Under the pieces are notes generated by a model. It worked only from the letters and a program-made list of their open reading frames with translations. It made no database searches and was not told where the DNA came from. A DNA stretch of 64,000 nt from assembly GCA_029204225.1 (NCBI GenBank), contig CM055111.1, forward strand, positions 1,617,921 to 1,681,920, in the 5' to 3' direction. This document shows positions 54,180 through 64,000 of the stretch, in pieces. Every line of letters starts with the position of its first letter. Position 1 is the stretch's first letter. A program made the position numbers and the translations under genes. This DNA comes from Diphasiastrum complanatum (lineage: Eukaryota > Streptophyta > Lycopodiopsida > Lycopodiales > Lycopodiaceae).

Positions 54180-54331
54180 TCAAGAATTCTAGGGCTCTAA
54201 ACCATGAATTATGACTTTAATAAAATGAGGGCCACAACCCCTAGTAGCCATAATCAATTGACGGGTCCAAATAGGCCCTCTGACTCCCTTATGAGAAATG
54301 ATTCCAGGGTCAAAGCTGTGTGGGCATGACA
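54180..54331 (-). repeat. gypsy LTR end relic, related to 31.8-32.58 kb
   Basis: Shares with 32400-32625 the order CCATCATCAAG, CCAT(G/T)AATTATGA, GGGC(A/G)TGACATT-TT-CC and an AGAACTT-AA--GGGAAG tail. On the minus strand TGTCATGCCC begins an LTR after a purine run. Everything else of the element is missing. Confidence 0.55.
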
Positions 54332-54831
54332 TTATTTCCCTCTTAATCAAGGTTTGCCTTAGAACTTTAAGTTAGGGAAGTTTCTTCCAAGACTAAAAGG
54401 GGGATGTAGCTTTTTCATTTTAATAGTTGTCATTACACCTCTTAGGTGAATGAGTTTTCACACATCAGGGAAGCAAAACTACAATGGCCGATATTGGGAA
54501 TAGTAAATAACTAGCTTGGCATTGTGTAGTTTAATAAAACTTTACATAGTATTTAGCATTTTCTCATGTAACATCTTGAAGCTGATCAGATTGTGTAAAA
54601 CAACTTACAGTTCAAAATCTGATATAATTGCAATTCTTTTTCGTCGGGTTTTGCACGTGATGGCCAAGTCGCAAAAATGGTTAACTAATTTTAGTTTTGA
54701 TGTGCTTTCGAAAGATCACCAAGTGGATTTACGGATATAAATCTAAATGATTGGAAAAGATGTAAATCTAAGTGATTGGAAGCAGATGACAGTCATCCAC
54801 AAATTGTGGATGCAGTTGGTTAAGATATATC

Positions 54832-55032
54832 TTAACATTTTTTTTTATATCGTTGTCCGAATGTCATTAGCCACTGACTGTTTGGCAGATCAGTGTCTGG
54901 TAGGTCTTTTGCAAGTTTTCCCTCTAGGTTCAAGCCATACTCTTCATGAAGCTCTTCGGCTGAGTAATAGAACTTCCGCATAATCGGGTACTCATCCATT
55001 TTGTTTTTTCCTACTAGTGTTAATCTTAACAC
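54832..55032 (-). other. unrecognised coding-like fragment
   Basis: Minus-strand frame MDEYPIMRKFYYSAEELHEE then YGLNLEGKLAKDLPDTD. Composition looks protein-like and unlike the surrounding AT-rich DNA, but no family comes to mind. Could be a lone exon or captured fragment, convergent with 4CL. Confidence 0.3.
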
Positions 55033-55065
55033 AAATGTTCACTGTAAATCCTCACATAGAAAGTA

Positions 55066-55735
55066 CCAAATAACTAGATTAAGTACCAAAAGAAGCTATA
55101 CTTCCAAATAAGTAGGCAGCTTTTTAAAATACCAAGTTATGTACCAAAATCAACTAAAGTACTAAATTAAGTACCAAAAGCTTAAGTACCAAAAGTAGCT
55201 AAATTATCAAATTAAGTACCAAAATCAGTTAAAGTACCAAGTTAAGTACCAAATTAGCTAAAGTACAAATTAAGCACCAAAAGCAGTTAATTACCACCAC
55301 AATACTAGAAGTATCAAAATAAACACCAATAGCAGCAAAGTAATAAAGTACCAAAAGCAGCTAAAGTACCAAGTTAAATTAGGACCAAAATCAACTAAAT
55401 GATTAAGAGCCAAATACAACTAAAGTACCAAATTACGTACCAAAAGCAGCTAATTACTACCATAATACCAGAAGTATCAAATTAAGTAGCTAAAGTAGTA
55501 CTTAACTACTAAAAGTAGCTAAAGTACCAAAAATAACAAACTACCAAGTTAAGTACCAAAATCAACAAAAGTACCAAATTAAGAACCAAAAGCAGCTAAA
55601 TTCCTACCACAATATCAAAAGTACCAAACTAAGTACCAAAAGTAGCTATAGTACCAAGTTAAGTATCAAAAGTAGCTAAAGTACCAAGTTAAGAACCAAA
55701 ATCAGCTAAAGTAGCAGATTAAGATCTAAAACTGA
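55066..55735. repeat. AAGTACCAAA minisatellite
   Basis: About 670 bp of imperfect tandem units containing AAGTACCAA(A/G)TTAAGTACC then AAAA(G/T)CAGCTAA, near 30 bp each with slippage variants. Confidence 0.9.
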
Positions 55736-55920
55736 TAGTAGAGAGCAACGATAGCAGTGAACTGATTTAGCAAAAAGCAATGATAGCAATGAACTGATAG
55801 CCAGAAAGAAACGATAGCAATGAACCGATCTAGCAGAAAGCAAGATAGCAATGAACTGATAGCAAAAAGCAAGATAGCAATGTGAACTGATCATAGCAGA
55901 AAGCAACAGTATGCTCACTG
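55735..55920. repeat. AGCAATGAACTGAT minisatellite
   Basis: A second array directly abutting the first: GATAGCAATGAACTGAT and AGCAGAAAGCAA units, five to six imperfect copies. The minus-strand frame over it is a repeat artefact. Confidence 0.85.
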
Positions 55921-56443
55921 ATAGCAGAACTTGGATCAGCCATTTGAGAGATTAATTAGGTTGTTCTTAGGCTTCTTAAGGTCCTAAGCTACACCTTTTA
56001 GGTTCAGATCAGGATTTTGATGTTTTCTTCATCTAGAAATACAAAACTAGTGAAAATTGTGTTTCTATTCTACTCGGTTTTAGATAGATTTGTGATGGAT
56101 ATGTCAATGTGATTCAATCTGAATTTGAAAGGCTTTATTTTTAAGACATTTGTGTGATATAAAGTGCTTTTGTTTCAGTATAGGTGGATTCACCCTTCTT
56201 GTGAAGTTGAGATCAAGGAGGAGACTAGTTTTGATCAAATCTATAGTAAATTGGGCTAGGTTTGGATCTAGTTTGGATCTTGAAGATAGATCAAGCTTAA
56301 GATCATCTTAGATCTTGTTGCAAATTCCGAGAGTGATTCATCTCAAGTCCCACAGAGAGTGGGATAGCTAGTGGGATAGCTAGTAGTGATCATATCTTGT
56401 ACAATCTATCTTGTTTCATTGAATCTATCTCCCTATCATTGAA

Positions 56444-56945
56444 GATGGCATCCATAAGTGCCTATCTTCTGGATTCTAATGATAGATTAAACTCTTCAAA
56501 TTATTTAATTTGGAAGTTAAGAATGGAATTCATCCTTTTCATGCAAGACTTGATGGATATTGTGAATGGAGAGGAAGATGAGCCAATCCATCCACAAGAA
56601 GCAACTAAACACAAGAGAAGGTGATTGCACTTCATTGTATTAGAATGAATGTTGCAAATGATTTGCTCAAAGAAGTAGGAGCATGTACCTCAGCCCAAGA
56701 GGCTTGGGAGACTCTTCAAAAGATCTATGAGTCCAAGAATACCTCAAGATTACTTTCTCTCAAGAATCAAGTTCAATGCTTCCAAGGAAAGAGTGAGAGT
56801 GGACATCAATTTGTTTTGAGAGTGAAAGACAAAGAGCTTACTTATGTTGGTGAATCTATTAAAGAGAGTGAGATTGTGCAAATAGTTTTGAATGGCTTAT
56901 GTAGTGACTTTACTAACCTTGTTCAAAGCTATGCTATCATGGGAA
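56444..56945 (+). pseudogene. copia gag relic, plus strand
   Basis: ATG 56444 opens MASISAYLLDSNDRLNSSNY and a Gag body with a frame change near 56620 (MIALHCIRMNVANDLLKEVG) and YESKNTSRLLSLKNQV. It ends abruptly after VQSYAIMG where an opposite LTR begins. Close relative of the minus copy at 59244-59852. Confidence 0.85.
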
Positions 56946-57270
56946 GTTTTAGGGCATCTCTATACTTATCATAACCTAACCCTAATATCTAACCTAATAG
57001 GTCATTGGATCCACCCTAATATGGGGTCAAGATCTCAAGATCCAAAAACAATGTAAAACATGCTATTTTGAGCTCCTAGAATCTCTCTAGCCTATCTAAA
57101 CACCCTTTGGCCTCAAATCAAAGATGCTATCACAATGTAATATGAGGAATTAAGTCTTGGGCAGGCATCCTATGCTATTTGGCATGTGTGGCATCTATTT
57201 ACATGGCCATCTTGCCAATTAAAATGCATGTGACCAAAATTGGTCAAGCTAGAATTGTGAAATTTCAACA
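56946..57270 (-). repeat. 3' LTR of minus-strand copia derivative D
   Basis: On the minus strand GAAAAGGAG (57271-57283) is followed by TGTTGAAATTTCAC, a PPT-LTR junction. The left end abuts the gag relic and is approximate. Confidence 0.55.
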
Positions 57271-57373
57271 CTCCTTTTCACAATTAGCTTGATGAGACTA
57301 TCCTGGATCAATAATAATTACATGCACAAAGACAACATAATTAACAGGTTCTTGATGTATGTAGTGAGTATGA

Positions 57374-58199
57374 TCACTCATTACAATAAGAACATAATTT
57401 GAGCTCCAAGTTGTCAAATGTAGTGAGAGGTTTCCATAAGATCCAGCTTTTGTATGAAGCATATACAATCAAAGCTTGAGATATCACCATCTTGACTTTA
57501 TCCACCAAAACAATGAACTCCAACTTGGCATCCTTCCAATGAAGGTCTTCTTTCCTTGGAAATTCAAGAGTGGATATACATATTTGAAACTCCAATCAAA
57601 GTAGTATGATCACTATTTCATCATCATAAGATATAGGATGAAAAACAATGTTCATAGTAGCATCATCAAAGGACTTTGTCAAATACATGACATGTTTTTT
57701 TATCAAACACAAAATAAGATGCGTAAAGGGAGATATGGATAAACTTCCTTGCTGCTCCTTTCTCTTTACCCAAACCTTCATATTGATGTAGATTCAAGTC
57801 TCTTTTGCCTTGAGACAAGTGCTCCTTCTCGGGTTCCTCCTTGATGTCTTTTTTCTTCATCATGCTCACTCCCTCTTGTTGTTGATGATGAAAACATGGA
57901 TTCAAACCATGATCTTCTTCAAGACTCTCAAGGACTTTGTTTTTTAGTCTCCAAACCTGAATGTTCTCCTTCTCAATATGATCTTTCAAGTCAACAAAGC
58001 AATCACCAAGATTATTTATACCATATTTACTAGACCACAACTGCTTACCACTAGCAATTTGCATTACATACTTGTTGAACTTGAAACTAATGATGCCAAA
58101 TACTCTTGTATGGATATAAGTATCCTTCAAGGATGATTCACTTACTCTCATACAAGGTTCACAATATGCCTCTTTGAAAATGAAATCAAAATCTTTCAA
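57374..58199 (-). other. unrecognised ORFs inside copia derivative D
   Basis: Minus-strand frames 57374-57595, 57596-57781 and 57666-58199 (177 codons, with DTYIHTRVFGIISFKFNKYV, CFVDLKDHIEKENIQVWRLK and a Lys/Glu-rich tail) occupy the place of integrase, RT and RNase H. None of the copia signatures is present. They may be captured or rearranged sequence. Confidence 0.4.
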
Positions 58200-59080
58200 C
58201 TTATGAATGAAAATGTCATGCTTACTTCTAGCACACTAAGAGTAAGTAGATATAACAACCACCTTTCATTCCATACTTTAGATTGCAAAGGGACTTCATT
58301 ACAAAACTCATCAAATGAAGTACAAAATGTACCCCCCTTTCCAACTTGCCTTTCCTTGTCCACAAAAATGAGCATTGATAGCTCCGTCTTTGCTCTTGTG
58401 GCTCTCCTTGGAATAGTTGAAGCTCTCAGATTTTGCTCCTCCTCTTGATCAAGCTCCTCCTTGATCTCAATCATATCTTTGCCAATATGATTTTTAGAAG
58501 ATTCATCATTCAAGATTACAAACATTGTGGCTCTGCCATTGCTCTTTGTGCTAGCAAAATGTAAATCCAAATGAATCAACTTAAGAGGGTGAGTAGTCTT
58601 AGTAATAGTGTTAGAGAAAGGCAACCTATGTGCTTTAGCCAAAGCACATGCTTCACAAACCTTTTCCTCCTTTTCCATGGATATTGGAAGGCCTAGAGCA
58701 AGCTCCTCCTTGCATATGACTTCCATAGACTTGGTGTTGATGTGACCAAGCCTCTTGTGCCACAAATCATTTGTGGTCATCTTGTCCTCCTTGGCTACTA
58801 TCACAAATTGGTTAGGATCAACAAAAGCGTCAAGCTTAAACAACCTCACAAACCTTCTTCCTCTTGGTATGATCTTCCCATTCTTCTTGATGTTAGATAC
58901 ATTAATAGAGAACTCCACAATGAAACCATCATCTAAAAGCTGACCAACACTAAGCAAATTCTTAGTGATGCTAGGAATGAAGAGAACACCATCTATCTTA
59001 GTCTTCTTGGAAGATCTTAAGCATAAAGGAATGGATCCCACACCTTCAACTTTACATTCGTGATCATTTTTTTTGTAATT
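58196..59080 (-). pseudogene. copia D: protease end and pre-integrase
   Basis: The minus-strand frame carries FIPSITKNLLSVGQLLDDGF (protease end), DLWHKRLGHINTKSMEVICK ... CEACALAKAHRLPFS (pre-integrase zinc region) and the first residues of integrase (HPLKLIHLDLH). It then passes into an acidic segment (IKEELDQEEEQNLRAS) with no integrase core. Confidence 0.85.
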
Positions 59081-59852
59081 TTATGGGTCCTACATAAGGT
59101 GTGAGTTGAGAAAAGTACTCCCTTCTACCTGACATGTGTGAGCTAGCCCTAGTATCTATCCACCAAGGATCTTCACCTTTGACATTTGATGATGAAAAGG
59201 TTGACATCATGAGTGAGTCCTCATGATAACTCTCTTCCTCCTCTTATCCAATGTTGGCTTGACTTTGATCTTGATTCCTCTTGAAGCATTCCGAGGCATA
59301 GTGCCCCATCTTGCTACAATAGTAGCACTTGATATTAGATTTGTCCTTCTTGGGCTTGACTTGTGATGATGAGGATGTGGATCCTCTTTGATCTCCATCC
59401 TTTGCTTGCTCCTTTTTGAATGCTCCTCCCTTGCTCTTTGCTTTGCCTTTGCTTTTGGAAAATAAGGCTTTGTCATCACCATCATTGATGGAGAGCCTCT
59501 CCATCCTTGCTTTGATATGAGCCTTCCTACTCTCCTCGGCCATCAACACACTTTGAAGGTCTTCAAGTGTAGGTAAGTTTCCCATGATAGCATAGCTTTG
59601 AACAAGGTCAGTAAAGTCACTACATAAGCCATTCAAAACTATTTGCACAAGCTCACTCTCTTTAATAGGTTCACTAACATAAGTAAGCTCTTTGTTCAAA
59701 TCTTTCACTCTCAAAACAAATTGATGTCCACTCTCACTCTTTCCTTGGAAGCATTGAAAAACTTGATTCTTGAGGGAAAGTAATCTTGAGGTATTCTTGG
59801 ACTCATAGATCTTTTGAAAAATCTCCCAACTCGGATGTACATTTTGCATCAT
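59081..59852 (-). pseudogene. copia D: gag with CCHC knuckle
   Basis: A 202-codon frame from about 59852: YESKNTSRLLSLKNQVFQCF, RVKDLNKELTYVSEPIKESE, a basic linker and the knuckle CYYCSKMGHYASEC (CX2CX4HX4C). The N-terminal third is missing; the frame meets a plus-strand integrase scrap at 59855. The protease start around 59160-59210 includes a WWID-like segment. Confidence 0.88.
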
Positions 59853-59854
59853 TT

Positions 59855-60125
59855 GAAAGCAAGGGAGGTGCCACTTGCTTTGTTACTTTTATTGATGATT
59901 TCACAAGATACACATGTTTATATCTTCTTTCTTCTAGATTTATGGTGCATGACTATTTCCTGTTATTCAAAGCATATGTTGAGATGGAATTCTCATATGC
60001 CTAAGGTTAATCACCTTAGTGTACTAGGAAGTTTTTGCTTTGCATATATTCCCTTGGAAACTAGTATCAGAAGCCCAACGACAATAATTTTGATGATGAA
60101 TTTACATTGTGAATATTTTAGATAA
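59855..60125 (+). pseudogene. copia integrase scrap, plus strand
   Basis: Reads GGATCFVTFIDDFTRYTCLY and YFLLFKAYVEMEFSYA, then after a deletion KVNHLSVLGSFCFAYIPLE, which is the integrase C-terminal region. The core between is missing. Confidence 0.8.
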
Positions 60126-60443
60126 TAATTTTGATTTGTGATTTAAATTTTTTTGAATGCAAATAGTTTAGTATTTTGGTAGAGTATGATATTATGCAAT
60201 ATTTTTATTTTGTAAAGCAAAAAGTGTGAAAAAGAGAGAAAAGAAAGCAATGTTTATAATGATGTGAGTGTTTTTGCAAGTAATTTGTGTGATATAGATG
60301 GTTTGCCTTTTTTTTTTTAAGTTGTGGTTATTTTAACTTATGTCATGATACTCAAAACAATTGTAATTAGCAATTACATGATTTTGGATGATTTGATAGC
60401 TTCAGAAACCAATGTAGCAATATATTCAAATGATGTTTTGAGG

Positions 60444-60563
60444 ATAAGTTACATGGAGACCGACATTTTAGTGATAAGTTATATGGAGACAGACTTTTTA
60501 GTGATAAGTTATATGGAGACAAACTTTTTAGCGATAAGGTACATGGAGATAGACTTTTTAGCG
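60444..60563. repeat. four 30-bp tandem units
   Basis: ATAAG(T/G)TA(C/T)ATGGAGA(C/T) followed by (A/C)(G/A)AC(A/T)TTTTAG(T/C)G repeats with an exact 30-bp period. It gives a repeated ISYMETDFLV peptide in one frame, not supported as a gene. Confidence 0.93.
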
Positions 60564-60569
60564 ATAAAT

Positions 60570-61560
60570 ATCCGTTTTTATTGAAATAAGTCATAAAAAA
60601 TTGGATATAATTGTAACAATGATGTAATAAAATTGAAAGATAAGTTTAATTTAACAAAATTTTATCTGTAAAATTGTATGATTAATATTTATTCATAATC
60701 ATCTATAAGACTTGCATAATAATTATCTATAACAATTGTATAATAACAACTTATTTAAAATCTACTCACTAAACATTGTTTAGTAATTGAATTATATGTG
60801 TCAAAATTATAAAAAGAATTAATATTAAATGTTTGTAAACTTAATATAAATTTACAACCAATTTTGAGATATAAGCCTTTTTTAAATTGCTTTTGAATAT
60901 TGTGATATTTATAACAATAAATAAATAGTTAGACAATCATAAATATTTTCATGTATGTCGATAATTTGTAGTATAATTATAAAATACAATAATAAATATT
61001 TTGTTGTCTAAATCGACTTTTGTTGAATAATATTTTGAAATATATTAAAAATTTAATCTATTTGTTTAGTTATTTTTCATATATTCAAACTAAAAAGTTT
61101 TTTATTTTAAGAAATATAAATTAAAAATAAAATTAGCTATCAAAAGATCTTTGTTATATTATAAGTAAATATTTGATCTAAATTGTAATACTTAATATTA
61201 GATTCATGTATCAGATAATATATATGAAAATTTAACATAAAAAAATTAGAAAAGACAAGAAATTATGTGTAATTTATATTATATCATACTTTGATTTAAA
61301 TAAAAATAGATTTGAGATATCTAAGAATTAAAATGTCATTCCATCTTGTGTAATTTGAAACTTATTTATCTAAAAAAAAAGACCTGAATTCAAGAATATG
61401 AAACAGTTAAATTTTTTTTTTTAATTTTGTTATGAAAACCAATACTTTTTTTATTGACTTGGATTATACTCTAAAATATTATATCTTTTATATGTCTTTG
61501 TTTTATAAAAAATTATATAGAGTTTTTCTAATCTATTTGATTTATTTTTGTAATTTTTAA
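60570..61560. other. AT-rich DNA
   Basis: No gene or element recognised. Confidence 0.4.
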
Positions 61561-61562
61561 AA

Positions 61563-61715
61563 GAGTACAACTCACTATTGAGGAACAACACTTGGATTGT
61601 CACCGACCTGCCAACAAACAAAAAAATTATCGACTACAAATGGATCTTTAAGATCAAATACAAAGCAGACGGCAGCATTGACAGAAGGAATGCTCGACTT
61701 GTGGCAAGGGGATTT
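61563..61715 (+). pseudogene. copia RT scrap
   Basis: About 50 codons: LLRNNTWIVTDLPTNKKIID, KWIFKIKYKADGSIDRR and ARLVARGFS, the N-terminal RT block. Intact in frame but flanked on both sides by AT-rich DNA. Confidence 0.85.
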
Positions 61716-62160
61716 TCAGATATATCTTTTAACATTTTTTTGGGCGATTTTTTTTTTGTGTTGTGATATTTTTTTTTATAAGTTTTTTGTTTGTCCTATA
61801 TAGATTCTATTATTTACTAAACATTCTATCTTGTATGTAAGTATTTTTTTTCATGTTCACTGTCTTTTTTTTTTTTTGAATTTGTTGCAAAAAAACATGG
61901 TCATAGTCAGTAAATGATTATAAAAAATATTGTTTTAAATTCCATATATCTAAACCATTATATTAATTATGATTACCTTAATTGTTCTTATCTTTTATGT
62001 TGATAATTAAAAAAATCATGATTTTATTGAATATTTTATTTTGATATATATTTATTTTAATTTTATTGTTTATATGAAAATAATATATAGATAATTTTAC
62101 TTTCAATTGGACTATCATTATATTCTTTCTCAATTTTTTTCTTTTTCGATTTGTGATCAT
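61716..62160. other. AT-rich DNA
   Basis: No recognised feature. Confidence 0.4.
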
Positions 62161-62161
62161 T

Positions 62162-63878
62162 GAATTCTTTATTGTTTTCAAATCCATTTACATAACTTGA
62201 AAGATCAACTCCACAAATATTTAGTATAAACATTTGTTTTTTTGTTTGAAATATTGTTTTCATTTTTATCACTTTGGTCAAAATTGTTTCTTCTTTTAAT
62301 TTTCGAAACAATTGTTATTGTAGAACAAATATTAGAATCTAAAAATGAAAATAATATATACGTAATTGTTTATTTTATATTATGTCAATATTAATAAAAA
62401 TAATTATCATTATAATTATTAGTTGGATTTATAAATTTTCATAATAAATTTACCTCAATTATGTAATTAGAGTCTTTAGAAATATCCATGTGTTTTGTCT
62501 GTTGTTTTTTGTAAAAATATTTTTTATCATATGGTAGATGTTAAAATTAGAGTATGTAAATCTCATTTGGATGTACATACATCATTCAAGTATCAAGGAT
62601 TGCACAACAATTAGATTGATCAAGATCTAAACACTTTACGTATCTTGATCTAAATTGATAATTTCTTTAAACACCATAAGTAATTTATCATCTAATGATC
62701 TTCATGGCTTCTCACACATATGAAAAGTACATAATTTTTAGCAAATTCAAATTAACTCATTAGATACACAAAATTTTACATACATGAAGTATTAAAATTG
62801 TCAAAAGTAAATTTTTTTCTTGTTTTATCTCAAAAGCTATGTATAAAATTAGCTCTAAATCCATAGCTATATTGTTCAGATCTATGGTTAGTTTTCAATG
62901 GTGAATCAATGGATCTTGAATATATTGACTTAGTCTATTCTTTTGTACCTATCCATATTGAACTTCTTGATAACTCCTAGATCTTGTTTTTTGCGTGAAT
63001 AGTGTAAATTGTTTTGTGTGTGTGTAATTCTTCATTGTTTTCAAATCCATTTATATAACTTGAAGGATCAACTCCAAAAATATTTAATAGAAACATTTGT
63101 TTTGTTGCAGATACTGTTTTCATTTTTATCACTTTGGTTGAAATTGTTTCTTCTTTTAATTTTCAAAACAGCTGTGATTGTAGAATAAATATTAGAATCT
63201 AAATATAAAAAATAATATATACGTAATTGTTTATTTTATATTATGTCAATGTTAATAAAATGAAAATAATTATAAATATTAGTTGGATTTATGAATTTTT
63301 ATAATAAATTTATCTTAATTATGTAATTAGAGTCTTTAGAAATATCCATGTGTTTTGTTTGTTGTTTTTTGTAAAAACATTTTTGATCATATGTTAGATG
63401 TTAAAATCAAAGTATGTAAATCTCATTTAGATGTACATACATCATTCAAGTATCAAGGATTGCACAATAATTAGATTGATCGATATCTAAACACTTTATA
63501 TATCTTGGTCTAGATTGATAATTGTCTTTAAACACTACAAGTAATTTATCATCTAATGATCCTCATGGCTTCTCACACATATGAAAAGTACATAATTTTT
63601 AGCAAGTTTAAATCAACTCATTAGACAGACAAAATTTTACATACATGAAGTATTAAAATTGTCAAAAATAACTTTTTTTTCTTGTTTTATCTCAAAAGCT
63701 ATGTATAAAATTAGCTTTGAATCCATAACTATATTGCTTGGATCTAAGGTTAGTTTCCAATAGTGAATCAATGGATCTTGAATATATTGACTTAGTCTAT
63801 TCTTTCGCACCTATCCGTATTGAACTTCTTGATAACTCCTAGATTTTGTATAGAATAGTGTAAATTGTGTACACAAGT
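62162..63878. repeat. tandem duplication, unit about 860 bp
   Basis: Unit 1 (about 62162-63015) and unit 2 (about 63025-63878) align along their whole length at an offset near 863, for example ATTGTTTTCAAATCCATTTA at 62171 and 63034, and GTGTAAATTGT at both ends. Similarity is above 90 percent by eye with small indels. No coding potential. Confidence 0.92.
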
Positions 63879-64000
63879 GGGTCTCACACATGTGAGGCCA
63901 TGATGCCAAGTGAGAAACCAATCCTAGATTAGGTTAGGTGAAGTATATAGGGTTGGTCATGTCATTTTGGTAGTCATTCTTAGATTATAGGACCTACACC
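63879..64000. other. unassigned right edge
   Basis: No recognised feature; contains a CACACATGTGAGG inverted motif. Confidence 0.3.

Noticed and set aside
55706-55918. 70-codon hydrophobic ORF
   Set aside because: Artefact of the AGCAATGAACTGAT minisatellite.
55066-55920. CRISPR-like array
   Set aside because: Units are directly adjacent and degenerate without unique spacers; this is plant minisatellite DNA.
62063-62311. 82-codon Lys/Ile-rich ORF
   Set aside because: Compositional artefact of AT-rich DNA overlapping the tandem duplication.

Overview
This window looks like nuclear DNA of a vascular plant with a large, repeat-rich genome. Two ordinary plant genes sit near the two ends: an intronless oligosaccharyltransferase OST3/OST6 subunit at 1341-2429 and a six-exon 4-coumarate:CoA ligase (4CL) at 50895-53620. 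All five 4CL introns are GT-AG. Nearly everything between and after them is retrotransposon debris. I cannot name the species. The mix of short 4CL introns and deep nests of old LTR elements would suit a fern or another seed-free vascular plant, but that is a guess.

Layout. 1-1200: an edge-truncated LTR relic and degenerate repeats. 1200-2800: OST3/6 with its promoter, then a perfect hairpin at 2803-2864. 3.2-7.7 kb: a + strand copia scrap and a minus-strand copia relic. 8.48-11.47 kb: a copia gag relic split by a structurally complete non-autonomous LTR element (8619-11339, TSD CTATT). 11.4-23.2 kb: five copia relics in mixed orientation, including a gag-to-RNase H copy at 13.0-18.1 kb. 23.6-31.3 kb: an unusual block. 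It holds a decayed gene of unknown family cut by a copia element (23765-26229), a minus-strand 246-codon ORF, a histone H3-like relic and an Ulp1-like protease relic. 31.6-39.8 kb: microsatellites, an old gypsy relic and a tRNA-like retroposon. 40119-46395: a Ty3/gypsy chromovirus copy with TSD, PBS and PPT but no recognisable gag. 46.4-50.4 kb: rearranged LTR pieces and a tRNA-headed SINE. 50.4-53.7 kb: 4CL. 53.7-64 kb: minisatellites, inverted copia fragments, AT-rich DNA and an 860-bp tandem duplication.

OST3/6 acts in ER N-glycosylation and 4CL in phenylpropanoid metabolism, so the two are not functionally linked. The other coding sequence is mainly gag, protease, integrase, reverse transcriptase and RNase H, broken by stops and frameshifts. 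Several elements are dated relative to each other by nesting. Most of the nonsense changes I checked fall at Trp and Gln codons, as expected from methylcytosine decay.

Coordinates of complete elements rest on matched LTR ends and target-site duplications read by eye. Ends of relics are approximate.
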